Shown here one piece after another: positions 29,908 to 39,986 of a DNA stretch of 64,000 bases (the stretch's first letter is position 1; every line of letters starts with the position of its first letter). The notes under the pieces were generated by a model. It had not been told where the DNA came from and did not search any database. It worked only from the letters and a program-made list of their open reading frames with translations. Made by a program: the position numbers and the translations under genes. The stretch covers positions 1 to 64,000 of the forward strand of contig NZ_JARANY010000010.1 of NCBI RefSeq assembly GCF_029889885.1, read 5' to 3'. Source of the DNA: Chromohalobacter sp. 296-RDG. Its GTDB lineage: Bacteria > Pseudomonadota > Gammaproteobacteria > Pseudomonadales > Halomonadaceae.

Positions 29908-30720
29908 ATGTCTGAACGACCGGAAGGAACACGTCAGGAACCGCGTATCGTACCCGAGCGCGATACCGATCCCATCGCCGACAGCCGTCCACGCCCTGCC
30001 GGCAAAGGTACGCGGCGTCGACGCTCACGCGTCTGGCCACTGTGGTGTCTGACGTTACTTCTCATCGTCGCCCTGGCGGGGATCGCGAGCTTTTACTGGC
30101 AAGAGCGTCAAGCCTGGCAGGCGCGGTTTTCCAACCTCGAAGCACGTCAAAACACCTTGACCGATCGCCTCGACGCCACGGGCAGTTCACTGGATGCCTC
30201 CGGCGACAGCCTGCGCGATGAACTGGACCGGCTGCGCTCCGAATTGGATTCCTCCCGTGCCGTGATCGGCAATCTGGAAAACAAGGTTAGCGAACTGGAG
30301 GAAGGCACGGGATCGAGCAGCGCCCTGAAGAATTTACGCGAGACGCAAGGCACGCAGCAAACGCTCATTGCCGCCCAGCAAGCCTCACTCAAGGCCCTGG
30401 AAAGCACCGGCGAGGATGCGCGCGCTACCTTGTCGTCACGCCTGGAGTCACTCTCCTCGCGTCAGGAAGAGCAGGGCAGTGGGCTCGAGACGCTGACACA
30501 GCGTCTCGAGGGACTGGCCGACACACGGCAGGCCCGTGGCGAAACGCTTGACGACCTGCAAGACAACCTCGACGATCTGAGCGCTCGGCTCGCATCACTA
30601 TCAGGTGACCACGATGAAGTCGCCAATGAGGTCGCTAGCATTCAGGACGACTTACGGGAACTTCGCCAGGGACAATTGGCTCTCAATGCCAATGTGGAAG
30701 CACTTTCCGCTTCTCAGTAA
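29908..30720 (+). CDS. Single-pass membrane protein with long coiled coil, unknown
   Basis: A 270-residue protein I do not recognise. Visible parts are a charged cytoplasmic N-terminus with an arginine cluster (KGTRRRRSR), one hydrophobic segment at about residues 43-64, and then a periplasmic region of roughly 200 residues that is almost entirely heptad-like coiled coil rich in leucine, aspartate and glutamate. By its topology it would sit in the inner membrane with the coiled coil outside. It precedes tamA by 135 bases on the same strand; a link with TamAB is inference only. The composition resembles many unrelated coiled-coil proteins. Confidence 0.75.
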   Translation: MSERPEGTRQEPRIVPERDTDPIADSRPRPAGKGTRRRRSRVWPLWCLTLLLIVALAGIASFYWQERQAWQARFSNLEARQNTLTDRLDATGSSLDASGDSLRDELDRLRSELDSSRAVIGNLENKVSELEEGTGSSSALKNLRETQGTQQTLIAAQQASLKALESTGEDARATLSSRLESLSSRQEEQGSGLETLTQRLEGLADTRQARGETLDDLQDNLDDLSARLASLSGDHDEVANEVASIQDDLRELRQGQLALNANVEALSASQ

Positions 30721-30855
30721 TGCCGCCGTCGACTAATTACGCGATCTCACGACAAGGATTGAGTCATTGGAAATCAGCCGAGATCAATGCCCGGGAGTTA
30801 TCGCCCCTCCACGGATGGACGTTGTCGATCAACAACGCTGGAGAGGCTGACCTCG

Positions 30856-32682
30856 ATGCGCCATTCCATGACACGGCGCATCCTGTGGGGAGCGGCATTG
30901 AGTATCGTCACGTCCGGCGCTTATGCGCTGGACGCGTCCGTTGAGGGACTCGAAGGCCCCGCTGCTGACAATATCGTCACCTTCCTGCGCGCGATCGATA
31001 CCCAGAACATCAGCGAGGATCGTCTGGACAGCGAGGTCCGCGATCGCACCCAACGGGCATTGCGTGCCTTCGGCTATTACTCACCCCAGATCGAAACAGT
31101 GTATCCCGACGGAACGTTCGATGCCGATGCCGTTATTACCATCGACCCCGGTCCACAGACACATATCACTCAGCTCGACGTGGGCATCGATGGCGAGGCC
31201 CACGATGACAGCGCCTTTCAGCGCGCACTCGATCAAGTGGCGCTCAAGGAAGGCGATGCATTACGCCATGATCGCTACGAAAGCGCCAAGAGCCGCTTCT
31301 CCACATTGGCGCTCGCGCGCGGCTATTTCGATGCCGGTTTTACCCAACGGCGGATGGAAGTGCGCCCCTGGGAGTCAAGCGCTCGTATCTTCCTGAGGAT
31401 GAATAGCGGGCCGCGTTATCATTTCGGCAATATCCGTTTCTCGGGGAACCAGATCGAAGAAGATCGCCTGCGCCGCATGTTACCGTTCGAGGACGGTGAT
31501 CCCTACCTGGCCGGGCAACTGGCCGAGTACAACCAGCGTCTGGGGAAAACCGACTGGTTTCGCGGCATTGCCGTGCGTCCTCGTATCGACAGCGGCGGGC
31601 GTGGCGCGAATAGCGGACAATGGTGGCAAGAAGCCACCGGGCGCAGACCGCCTTTGACGAGTGGCCCAGGGTTTGCCGCCGTGCGCCGACTGCATGGCCA
31701 GCAGCGCACCGATGTGCCGGTCGATGTCTCTGTGATTCCCGCCGACCGCCATCAGTTCGAAACCGGGATCGGCTACGCCACTGATGTGGGGCCACGCGTT
31801 CAATTCAGTTGGGACATGCCTTGGCTCAATGATCGTGGCCACAGCCTCTCGAATGCCTTGTACCTCTCGGGTCCCGAACAGCGCTTCGACGGTGAGTATC
31901 TGATACCGCTGGCAGACCCGCTACGCGATAACTACCGTCTAGGCTACGGTCTGCGCAAACTCGACAACGAGGACACACAAAGTTTCGAGAGTTCGGTCGA
32001 GTTGGCACGCCGTTGGAAATTCGATGACGACTGGGTGCAAGAGCTCTATTTTCGTACCACATACGAGGATTTCACCCAGGCGGATCAGGACGAACAAGTC
32101 CTGCTGCTTTATCCCGGGATCAGTTGGACCCGTAATCGAACGCGGCAACCCAATTTTCCCATGTGGGGTGATCGGCAGCGGTTGGCGCTGGAAGTCTCCG
32201 ATCCCAAGTGGGGGTCGGACGCGCGCTTTGTACGCACGACGTTCGACTCACAGTGGATTCGCTCGCTGGGCCAGAACAATCGCTTCGTCGGCCGCGTGGG
32301 CGGTGGCGCCATGGCGACCGACACCTTCGACAAGATCCCTCCGTCACTGCGTTTCTTTGCCGGGGGCGATCAAAGCGTGCGCGGCTACAGCTACGAGAGC
32401 CTGTCGCCGGAGAATGACGACGGCGAACTACTCGGGGGCCAGCACATGCTGACCGCCAGCGCCGAGTACCAGCGACGGGTTACCGGCAACTGGTGGGGAG
32501 CAACGTTCATCGACACCGGCAACGCCTTCGATGAATGGTGGCCCGAGGAACTCAAGACCGGTGCGGGTATCGGTGTGCGATGGATTTCGCCTGTGGGCCC
32601 CGTACGTTTCGATATCGCCCATCCTTTCGACAATGAGGAGGACGCGTGGCGTCTGCACTTCGCCATCGGACCGGAATTCTGA
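30856..32682 (+). CDS. tamA: Translocation and assembly module outer-membrane protein TamA
   Basis: An Omp85/BamA-family outer-membrane protein of 608 residues. It has a signal peptide (about residues 1-25, ending YALDAS), POTRA domains in the first 250 residues, and a 16-strand barrel with the conserved RFFAGGDQSVRGY motif near the end. With TamB it takes part in autotransporter assembly and phospholipid traffic to the outer membrane. I placed the start at 30856, nine bases after GAGAGG. The gene overlaps tamB by 37 bases. Confidence 0.92.
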   Translation: MRHSMTRRILWGAALSIVTSGAYALDASVEGLEGPAADNIVTFLRAIDTQNISEDRLDSEVRDRTQRALRAFGYYSPQIETVYPDGTFDADAVITIDPGPQTHITQLDVGIDGEAHDDSAFQRALDQVALKEGDALRHDRYESAKSRFSTLALARGYFDAGFTQRRMEVRPWESSARIFLRMNSGPRYHFGNIRFSGNQIEEDRLRRMLPFEDGDPYLAGQLAEYNQRLGKTDWFRGIAVRPRIDSGGRGANSGQWWQEATGRRPPLTSGPGFAAVRRLHGQQRTDVPVDVSVIPADRHQFETGIGYATDVGPRVQFSWDMPWLNDRGHSLSNALYLSGPEQRFDGEYLIPLADPLRDNYRLGYGLRKLDNEDTQSFESSVELARRWKFDDDWVQELYFRTTYEDFTQADQDEQVLLLYPGISWTRNRTRQPNFPMWGDRQRLALEVSDPKWGSDARFVRTTFDSQWIRSLGQNNRFVGRVGGGAMATDTFDKIPPSLRFFAGGDQSVRGYSYESLSPENDDGELLGGQHMLTASAEYQRRVTGNWWGATFIDTGNAFDEWWPEELKTGAGIGVRWISPVGPVRFDIAHPFDNEEDAWRLHFAIGPEF

Positions 32683-35600
32683 TCCGTGCACTGATTTATG
32701 TACCGCTGTGGCTCTTGGGACTGGTGTTGTTGTTGCTCGGGGCGGCCTTGTCGCCCTGGGGGACCGCGTGGCTGGCCGATCAGGGTCAGTCACGCGGCTG
32801 GTACGAAGTCGATGGGGTAGAAGGGGCACCGCTGGACACGCTGACGTTACGTGGCCTGCACCTCGATATCGGCTCTCTCATCCTCGATGTCGAGCGCTTG
32901 CATCTGAGCTGGGCCGACGATTGTCTGCTGGACGGCAAACTCTGCCTTCAAGGGCTGCAAGTCGAAGGTGCGCACGTTGCCTTGGCATCTGGCGAGTCCG
33001 GCGATGACGCCCAAGCCGATGCATCGTCCGACGGGGGAATGCCGGCGCTGTGGTTTCCGTTTCCCATCGAGATACGCGCCCTCGGGCTCGAGGACGTACG
33101 CGTCGATCTGGCCGATGGCACGCAAGTGCACTGGGATGACTTCACCACCGGTGCGCGCGTCTCCGGCAAAGACCTCACATTACTGCCCACCCGCCTGGAG
33201 GGGGCACAACTATACCTGCCTTTGAGCGAGGGGCAGCGCCTGACCCAAGGGATGGCATCGCCGAGCATTCCTGCAGGTACTATCGATGCGGCCTCACAGG
33301 CGGCGGTGGGCAGCTCTGCCGAGGAAAACGCCTCCCATGACGCGTCTGCGACCAATGAAGCGTCTGCGGTTGATAACAAGACAGCCGATACCGATGACGA
33401 ACAACGCCGCTTGGCATTGCCCGAGATCGACTTGCCACTCGATATTCGCGCTCCAAGTCTAGTGGTCGACGACTTCCAGTTGCGTGGCGCAACGTCCTAC
33501 CATCTGACGCGAGCCACGCTGTCGATTTCCAGCGAAGGCAGCGATGTCGCCATTCATCGGCTGCACGTGCTCAGCGATGACGGTGAGGCGGAACTTGCCC
33601 TGCAGACGACTCTGAGCGGCGACTACCCCCTCCATGGCAGCTTGGACGCGCACATCGCGCGTGCCCCGCTGGCCGGTCAGCGGGCCGAGTTGACGTTGGA
33701 TGGCTCCCTGGCCGATCTGGCGCTCGACCTCGACGCCAGCGGCCCCGTCACGGCCACGCTGAAGGGCACGGTCGATGCGCTCGCTCCGACCTTGCCATTC
33801 AATCTATCGCTCGATGCCAACGATATCACTTGGCCGCTGGCGGGCACGCTCACCGCGCCTGAGCTCACGGCGCGAAGTCGTCTCGACGCCGCCGCTGTGT
33901 CGGCAGCGCAGCACGTAGGCGCAGGCAAGGCAGACTATCGGCTCGACACGCTCCAACTCGACGCCGATGGCTCGCTGGAGGATTATCGCGTCGCACTCGA
34001 CTTGACGGCGCGCGGGGACGGCCTTCCCGAAAGCCGGTTGACGCTCGATGGCCGTGGCGACGCCGCGCACTTTGCCTGGTCACCGCTCACGCTCCAGGCC
34101 GAAGGCGGCACCTTGAGCGGTCGTGGCCAAGTGGACTGGTCCTCGGCGCTATCGGTGGAAAGCGATCTCCAACTCGACAAGCTGCCCGTGGGCGCCTTCA
34201 CTGAGGCCGTCGAGGGGATGCTCAACGGTAAGGCGCGCGTCGGCTTCGACATGCAGCCTCAAGGCTGGCGGCTGCGCATACCGCAGTTGGCCATCGACGG
34301 GACCTTGCAAGACAGAGCCCTACGTTTGAATGCCAAACTCAGTGGCAATAGCCAGATGCAATGGGCGATCGACCAGCTCGACCTTCGCCAAGGCGATAAT
34401 CGCATCACTGCGGAAGGCAACATCGGGGAGCGTCTGGACCTGCGCAGTCGCATTGAGGCGCCGCAGCTCTCTACGCTTTGGCCCGGGCTCGGTGGCACCT
34501 TGCAGGGCGATCTCGACGCCCAAGGCTCGCTCGAATCGCCACGTCTCGATCTCGACATGTCTGGAGAAGCGCTGCGCTATCAGACGCAACAAGTCCAGTC
34601 CTTGTCGCTGAAGGCGCATAGCGAAGGGATCGACGACCCGCGTGTGAATGTCGACGTGTCTATCGAAGGACTCGAGGCCGGCGGCCAACGTGTCGATGCC
34701 CTGAGCCTCGCGCTGGGTGGGCATCTTTCCCAGCACACGCTGAAACTCGATGCTCAACTGGGAAGCGGCCTGCCGCTCTCACAGGCGGGTCTCACGCTCG
34801 ACGGTCAGTACGACGCAGACGCTCAGCGCTATCGCGGGTCGCTGGCGCCCCTCGAGCTGGCGACTCAATACGGCGATATCGCGCTCGATGACGCTCTGGA
34901 ATTCAATGCCGATATTGCCGCCCAACGCGTGACACTCTCACCGTTCTGTCTGGTTCGCCAGCAGGGCGGCGAGGCGTGTCTCGTCGACCGAGCGCGACTC
35001 TCCGCCGATACTGGCGACGCGTCGCTGGCCTTGCGCGACATTCCCATGGACCTGCTTGCCGACAAGCTGCCGTCCGGCTGGCACGTGGACGGTGATACCC
35101 AAGGCGAGGCCAATCTGAGTTGGCAACAGGCGGGCCAACAGTGGCACGCCGAGGGTCAGATCGATAGCCAGCTGGACGTCACCGGCGAAGATGCGCGTGG
35201 CAACCCCTGGGAACTGCCGGACAGCCGCCTCGCGGTGAGGTTCGATGCCACGCCATCTCGCGCCGATACACGGCTGACACTCGATCAGGGCGATACCGGG
35301 CAATTGGCGCTGACGCTGGGTATCGACGATCCGCTGGGTGACGCCGCCTTGGAAGGGCGCCTGCAGGTCGATGATGTTGCCTTCGCGCCGTATCGCGCAC
35401 TCGTCGAAGGTTTATCCAACCTCGAAGGGGCACTCGCCGGTGATGTCACCTTCGCTGGAACGTTGCGTGAGCCCGCGCTCGATGGCGAACTGACTGTCGA
35501 GGGCGTAAAAGCACGTGGCGCGGCCATTCCCGTGGCGATACGCGATGCCCGTCTGGGCATTGACTTCGCTGGACAACGCGCCGACGTCGAAGGGTTTGTG

Positions 35601-36689
35601 GCCGGTGAGAAAGGGCAGCTTAACCTGGATGGCGAGGCCGACTGGCAGGCCCCATCAGCCTGGCAGGCACGTTTAGGCATTGAGGGGCAGGACAACCCGC
35701 TGGAGGTCAGTCTGCCGGATTTCGGGCGCTTGCGTGTCGCCCCGGACTTACGTGTCGACGCCAATCCAGACCGCTTACAAGTACGCGGTAATGTCGATGT
35801 GCCCTGGGCGCGCCTTGAGGTGGGCAAGATTCCACCCTCCGCCGTGGCACCGAGCAGCGACGAGGTCATCATCACGCGTGAGGAGGATGCTGCCCAGCAA
35901 GAAGCCGAAGCGTCGGGTGAGCAGGGCGAAGCCACGGCCCAAGCGCTCTCAGATGCCGGCATGGCGTTAGATATCAGCGTCATGCTGCATCTCGGTCCGG
36001 ACATGAGCCTGGAAGCTTATGGCCTCGAGTCACAATTGGAAGGCCAACTCGAAGTGCGCCAGGGCAGCGGGCCGGTACAGTTGTTCGGCGATGTCAACTT
36101 GGTCGACGGTAGTTATACCGCATTCGGACAGGATCTGATCATTCGCCAGGGGCAGATTCTCTTCAGCGGGCCGGCATCCCAACCGCGTCTGCAATTCGAG
36201 GCGATTCGCAATCCCGACACCATCGAGGACGACGTGACCGCAGGTCTACGCGTCACGGGCCGGGCGGAAAGCCCGCAATTGAGCATTTTCTCGGAACCCG
36301 CGATGTCGGAAAGCCGGGCTCTTTCCTATCTGCTTAGAGGCCGAGCCCCGGGTGACGACGGCGGCGATGGGGCGCTGACCTCAGCGCTGATCGGGCTCTC
36401 GCTGTCGCAAAGTGGGCGCGCCGTGGGCCAACTCGGCCAGGCATTCGGGGTCGATGATTTAAGTCTCGACACCTCGGGCTCGGGCGAGGATAGTCAGGTC
36501 GTCGTCAGTGGCTATGTCTTCGATGACTTGAAAGTTAGCTACGGCGTTGGCATTTTCTCTCCCATTGCCGAGTTGACACTGCGCTATCGACTGATTCAGA
36601 ACCTGTATCTGGAAGCGGTATCCGGCGCGGCTCAAGCACTCGACTTGATCTATACCTTCAGCCTCGGGCGCAGCAGCGCTTCGCCTTGA
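32646..36689 (+). CDS. tamB: Translocation and assembly module inner-membrane protein TamB
   Basis: A 1347-residue AsmA-like protein (DUF490). It has one N-terminal transmembrane anchor (about residues 14-35), a very long beta-rich periplasmic region that in homologues forms a hydrophobic groove bridging the two membranes, and the conserved TamB C-terminal domain. Start is a GTG at 32646 inside the end of tamA, so the two are tightly coupled. Around residues 225-255 and 1080-1110 there are acidic, low-complexity insertions. The 3' end overlaps the opposite-strand ychJ-like gene by 32 bases. Confidence 0.93.
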   Translation: MASALRHRTGILIRALIYVPLWLLGLVLLLLGAALSPWGTAWLADQGQSRGWYEVDGVEGAPLDTLTLRGLHLDIGSLILDVERLHLSWADDCLLDGKLCLQGLQVEGAHVALASGESGDDAQADASSDGGMPALWFPFPIEIRALGLEDVRVDLADGTQVHWDDFTTGARVSGKDLTLLPTRLEGAQLYLPLSEGQRLTQGMASPSIPAGTIDAASQAAVGSSAEENASHDASATNEASAVDNKTADTDDEQRRLALPEIDLPLDIRAPSLVVDDFQLRGATSYHLTRATLSISSEGSDVAIHRLHVLSDDGEAELALQTTLSGDYPLHGSLDAHIARAPLAGQRAELTLDGSLADLALDLDASGPVTATLKGTVDALAPTLPFNLSLDANDITWPLAGTLTAPELTARSRLDAAAVSAAQHVGAGKADYRLDTLQLDADGSLEDYRVALDLTARGDGLPESRLTLDGRGDAAHFAWSPLTLQAEGGTLSGRGQVDWSSALSVESDLQLDKLPVGAFTEAVEGMLNGKARVGFDMQPQGWRLRIPQLAIDGTLQDRALRLNAKLSGNSQMQWAIDQLDLRQGDNRITAEGNIGERLDLRSRIEAPQLSTLWPGLGGTLQGDLDAQGSLESPRLDLDMSGEALRYQTQQVQSLSLKAHSEGIDDPRVNVDVSIEGLEAGGQRVDALSLALGGHLSQHTLKLDAQLGSGLPLSQAGLTLDGQYDADAQRYRGSLAPLELATQYGDIALDDALEFNADIAAQRVTLSPFCLVRQQGGEACLVDRARLSADTGDASLALRDIPMDLLADKLPSGWHVDGDTQGEANLSWQQAGQQWHAEGQIDSQLDVTGEDARGNPWELPDSRLAVRFDATPSRADTRLTLDQGDTGQLALTLGIDDPLGDAALEGRLQVDDVAFAPYRALVEGLSNLEGALAGDVTFAGTLREPALDGELTVEGVKARGAAIPVAIRDARLGIDFAGQRADVEGFVAGEKGQLNLDGEADWQAPSAWQARLGIEGQDNPLEVSLPDFGRLRVAPDLRVDANPDRLQVRGNVDVPWARLEVGKIPPSAVAPSSDEVIITREEDAAQQEAEASGEQGEATAQALSDAGMALDISVMLHLGPDMSLEAYGLESQLEGQLEVRQGSGPVQLFGDVNLVDGSYTAFGQDLIIRQGQILFSGPASQPRLQFEAIRNPDTIEDDVTAGLRVTGRAESPQLSIFSEPAMSESRALSYLLRGRAPGDDGGDGALTSALIGLSLSQSGRAVGQLGQAFGVDDLSLDTSGSGEDSQVVVSGYVFDDLKVSYGVGIFSPIAELTLRYRLIQNLYLEAVSGAAQALDLIYTFSLGRSSASP

Positions 36690-37137
36690 GGCCACTGCCG
36701 CAGGGACACGCGGCATTGCGGCCGATGTCACGGCGACGCCACTGGGTGTCGCCGTCGACATAGAACCACTGGTCGGCATGAGTGACGAACCGAAAGCGGC
36801 TAGTTTCGGTAAGGCGCTGAAAGCCATCGGTGTCGATGAAATCGGCACTAAACGTTACCGTGCCTTTCTCGCCTTGTTGGGTGCTGTCATGGATGATCAG
36901 CTTCAGCCAACGTGCTGTGTTCGTGGCCAGAGAGTCGCGGGTAGGGCATGTGGCGGGATCCCAGGTAGCGATCAACGCGTCGTACGCATCGCGCGCGAAA
37001 GCGCTATAGCGTGCTCGCATCAGCGCCTCGGGTGTCCTGGCGCGGCGCGGGTCCTCATGGATCGGCGCGCAGCATTCATCGAAGCGCCGTGGCTGCCCAC
37101 AGGGGCAGGTGTTGGACGCTTTTTTACTCATCGTCAT
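36658..37137 (-). CDS. YchJ-family protein with SEC-C zinc motifs (UPF0225)
   Basis: A 159-residue protein with a cysteine motif at each end ([15 protein letters not shown] near the N-terminus and [13 protein letters not shown] at the C-terminus), the SEC-C zinc-binding type, around an NTF2-like core ([24 protein letters not shown]). The family is UPF0225/YchJ, of unknown function. Two ATGs lie close together at 37137 and 37131; AGGGA nine bases before the first favours 37137. Divergent from msrA with 14 bases between start codons and convergent with tamB. Confidence 0.9.
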   Translation of the reverse strand: MTMSKKASNTCPCGQPRRFDECCAPIHEDPRRARTPEALMRARYSAFARDAYDALIATWDPATCPTRDSLATNTARWLKLIIHDSTQQGEKGTVTFSADFIDTDGFQRLTETSRFRFVTHADQWFYVDGDTQWRRRDIGRNAACPCGSGLKAKRCCARG

Positions 37138-37151
37138 GCGAGATTTTCCCT

Positions 37152-37787
37152 ATGTGGCCACAAGAATCGCTCGAGCTTCCCACGCCGGAAACGGCACTCG
37201 AGGGGCGTGATACGCCTATACGTATCAGCGGCACTCATTATGTCAACGGTCGCTCGATGTTGTCGCCGTTCCCGGAAGGGCATGAGGAAATCGTGCTAGG
37301 GCTTGGTTGTTTCTGGGGTGCAGAGCGTCTGTTCTGGGAAATGCCGGGTGTTTACGTGACAGCGGTGGGTTACGCTGGCGGCTATACGCCCAACCCGACC
37401 TACGAGGAAGCCTGCACTGGGCATACCGGACACGCCGAGGTAGTCCATGTCGTGTTCGACCCCACCGAAATCGGATTACCCGAATTGCTGCGTGCTTTCT
37501 GGGAAGCGCACGATCCGACGCAAGGCATGCGCCAAGGCAATGACATCGGCAGCCAGTACCGGAGCGTCATCTACACCACGGATGAGCTACAGCGCCCACT
37601 GGTCGACAAGAGCTGGCAAGAATACGACCAGGCCCTTCGTCAGCAAGGGTTGGGGAATGTCACCACGGAAGTCGCACCGCTCGAGGTCTTTTATTATGCG
37701 GAAGAGTACCACCAGCAGTATCTGGCCAAGAATCCGGCGGGATATTGCGGCCTCAAGGGCACAGGAGTGGCTTGCCCGGTGACGTGA
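37152..37787 (+). CDS. msrA: Peptide-methionine (S)-S-oxide reductase
   Basis: A 211-residue repair enzyme that reduces methionine-S-sulfoxide. The catalytic motif GCFWGAER is at about residues 52-59 and the C-terminus carries further cysteines ([15 protein letters not shown]) for recycling, as in E. coli MsrA. The start at 37152 leaves an N-terminal extension normal for the longer MsrA type; the frame is open further upstream but overlaps the opposite gene. Confidence 0.95.
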   Translation: MWPQESLELPTPETALEGRDTPIRISGTHYVNGRSMLSPFPEGHEEIVLGLGCFWGAERLFWEMPGVYVTAVGYAGGYTPNPTYEEACTGHTGHAEVVHVVFDPTEIGLPELLRAFWEAHDPTQGMRQGNDIGSQYRSVIYTTDELQRPLVDKSWQEYDQALRQQGLGNVTTEVAPLEVFYYAEEYHQQYLAKNPAGYCGLKGTGVACPVT

Positions 37788-37833
37788 AGGGCCAGGCCTC
37801 TTACCCGCCCCTCTCCTGAAAGCTTGACGAGCA

Positions 37834-38862
37834 TCAACCGTCGGGACCCGCCGCCAGCGAGCGGTGGGGAGCCAAATGCGCGGCCCAACATTCCAATTGC
37901 CATGCGACACGCCGTGCCAGCCAGGAGCCGAGTCGGCCCTGGCGTGACTCGACAAAGCCGACATGCCCGCCTTGGCGGGCGATTTCCAGGCCTACGGCAT
38001 CGGCTGGAGCCGGCAGCCGAGAGAACAGGTCGGCGGGCATGAAGGGATCGTCTGCGGCATGCAGGATCAAGGTCGGCAGTTCTATGTCGCCCAGCAGACG
38101 ACCGGCGGAAGCGCGCCGATAATAGTCACTGGCCGACTGAAAACCGTGTAAAGGCGCCGTGACGGCGTTGTCGTACGCCCAGAACGTCTCCAGGCCTGCG
38201 AGCTGTCGTGCGCTGAGCGTGATCGGCAGGGGGCCGGCCGCCAGTTTGGTGATAACCTTGCGTTTGAGGGCGTGGAGCAGGTGACGCTGATAGACGCGAG
38301 AAAAGCCGCGGTTGAGCGCATCGGCGCTGGCTGCCAGATCGAGTGGCGCACTAATGGCAATGGCCCCGGCCAGATCGAGGCCGTCGCCACCTTGCTCGGC
38401 GACCAATTTGAGAAGCATGTTGCCGCCCAGCGAGACACCGGCCGCGACCTTGATGGCGCGTGGATAACGTAGCGCCAACTGCCCAATGACCCAATAGGCA
38501 TCCGCCGTATCACCCGAATGATAGGCCCGGGCAAGCCGGTTGGGCGCCTGCCCACAGCCACGAAAGTGCATCAGAACCGCCCGCCAGCCCATTTCACTCG
38601 CCGCGCGCATCAGCTCGCGTGCATACGGTGAGTCGAACGAGCCTTCCAAGCCATGAAACAGTACGAACACCGGTGCGTCCGCTCGCGTAGGGGCCGGCAG
38701 GGCCCAGGCCAGCTCGACGAAGTCGCCATCGGGCAAGTTGATGATTTCCGTTTCACGCTCAAGCGAGGGCAAACGGAGAAAGCGAGGCAGCAGGGTCTGC
38801 ACATGGCGATTACCCAGCCCTCGTGGCGCGCAAAAATCGGCGCAAAACAGCGTGCGTGACAT
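37834..38862 (-). CDS. YheT-family alpha/beta hydrolase
   Basis: A 342-residue alpha/beta-hydrolase of the YheT (UPF0017) group. It has the N-terminal GLGNRHVQTLLPRFLR typical of the family, a nucleophile elbow GVSLGGN, the aspartate in HAADDPFMP and the histidine in GGHVGF. The natural substrate is not known; relatives are esterases. Convergent with msrA. Start ATG at 38862. Confidence 0.9.
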   Translation of the reverse strand: MSRTLFCADFCAPRGLGNRHVQTLLPRFLRLPSLERETEIINLPDGDFVELAWALPAPTRADAPVFVLFHGLEGSFDSPYARELMRAASEMGWRAVLMHFRGCGQAPNRLARAYHSGDTADAYWVIGQLALRYPRAIKVAAGVSLGGNMLLKLVAEQGGDGLDLAGAIAISAPLDLAASADALNRGFSRVYQRHLLHALKRKVITKLAAGPLPITLSARQLAGLETFWAYDNAVTAPLHGFQSASDYYRRASAGRLLGDIELPTLILHAADDPFMPADLFSRLPAPADAVGLEIARQGGHVGFVESRQGRLGSWLARRVAWQLECWAAHLAPHRSLAAGPDG

Positions 38863-38957
38863 CGGCGTTGCTCTTGCGAATCTATCTGTAGCTTAGGCGC
38901 TGTCTGCAAAGTCGGCGAGCGAATGCCTAACGCGTTGCGCTTGCTCGGCAAGTACAT

Positions 38958-39875
38958 TCAGGCATTACCGTACGTTGCCTCGAGTTGTTGCCATAAACCG
39001 GGCACACCGGGGTGACGTGAATCCTTGCGGACGTACAAACGCAGATCCAGCGGGACATCCCAACGCTCATCGCCGGCGCGCACCAATTCGCCATTGGCCA
39101 TCGGCGTAATCACGCTGCGCTGCGGCAGCCATCCAAGCCCGTAGCCTTGTACTACCAGCTCGCGAATATTAGTGGCTTGCACACTTTCATTGAGCGTATT
39201 CAGGTAGACGGCATCCGGCTGGCGGCCAAGGTGCGCCTCGAGCGCGGCCGCCATCAATCCGCGTGGATGAAAGGCAATCAGCGGTTGGGGCTGGCGGCGC
39301 GTTCCTGGCAACGAAAAGCGTGAACGCCCCTCGGTATCGGGAGCGCTCACCGGAACGAGTCGCTCTTCGCCCAGACTCAGATATTCAAGCTCACTCATCT
39401 CAATATCGAGAGCGATACGTCCATGCGGCCAGTAAAAAAGTGCTAAATCACATTCGCCGCGTTCCAGTCCATGCAGATAATCACCGATCAACCAGCTCGT
39501 GGCGCGCAAGTAAGGCGATATCGCCGGTGTCAGGCCGTGCTGATCGAGCCAACCGGGCAGGAAGTTCGACACCAAGCTCTGCGGCGCGGCCAGCAGGATG
39601 CGCCTGGCTTCATCGGCTGCAATCGACTGCAAACGGTCACGCGTCAATCGCACGCGCTCGGTGATCTGCTCGCAAAGCGCTAGAAACTCCTCGCCGGCGG
39701 GCGTCAGACTCAACGGCAGCGTTTGGCGGTTGATCAAGGTGGTCCCCATTTCCTCCTCGAGCAGCTTGATACGCCGCGAAAAAGTCGGTTGGGTCACATT
39801 CTGGGCATCGGCGGCCCGGGAAAAATGGCGTTCCCTGGCCAGCACGATGAAGTCTTCGAGCCAGCGAATTTCCAT
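38958..39875 (-). CDS. LysR-family transcriptional regulator, HypT/YjiE-like
   Basis: A 305-residue LysR-type regulator, the same length as its paralogue at 7895-8812, with a very similar N-terminus (RWLEDFIVLARERHFSRAAD, VTQPTFSRRIKLLE). I placed the start at 39875, as in the paralogue; the frame continues upstream. It lies 111 bases downstream of the peptide transporter operon on the same strand and may be partly cotranscribed with it. Whether it controls that operon is unknown. Confidence 0.88.
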   Translation of the reverse strand: MEIRWLEDFIVLARERHFSRAADAQNVTQPTFSRRIKLLEEEMGTTLINRQTLPLSLTPAGEEFLALCEQITERVRLTRDRLQSIAADEARRILLAAPQSLVSNFLPGWLDQHGLTPAISPYLRATSWLIGDYLHGLERGECDLALFYWPHGRIALDIEMSELEYLSLGEERLVPVSAPDTEGRSRFSLPGTRRQPQPLIAFHPRGLMAAALEAHLGRQPDAVYLNTLNESVQATNIRELVVQGYGLGWLPQRSVITPMANGELVRAGDERWDVPLDLRLYVRKDSRHPGVPGLWQQLEATYGNA

Positions 39876-39931
39876 CTTCAGACGCCATCCATCATCGTTG
39901 ACGCCGCACGCCAGCCGAGGCGCACGGCGTC

Positions 39932-39958
39932 GCCCCGTTACGCTCAGGTAAACGGGGC
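39932..39958 (-). terminator. Hairpin after the peptide transporter operon
   Basis: An eight-pair stem GCCCCGTT / AACGGGGC with an 11-base loop between the last transporter gene and the LysR gene. There is no T-run on the minus strand. It could partially terminate the operon or protect its 3' end. Confidence 0.35.
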
Positions 39959-39986
39959 ACCGCAAGTATTTTGCTCCACAATACGC

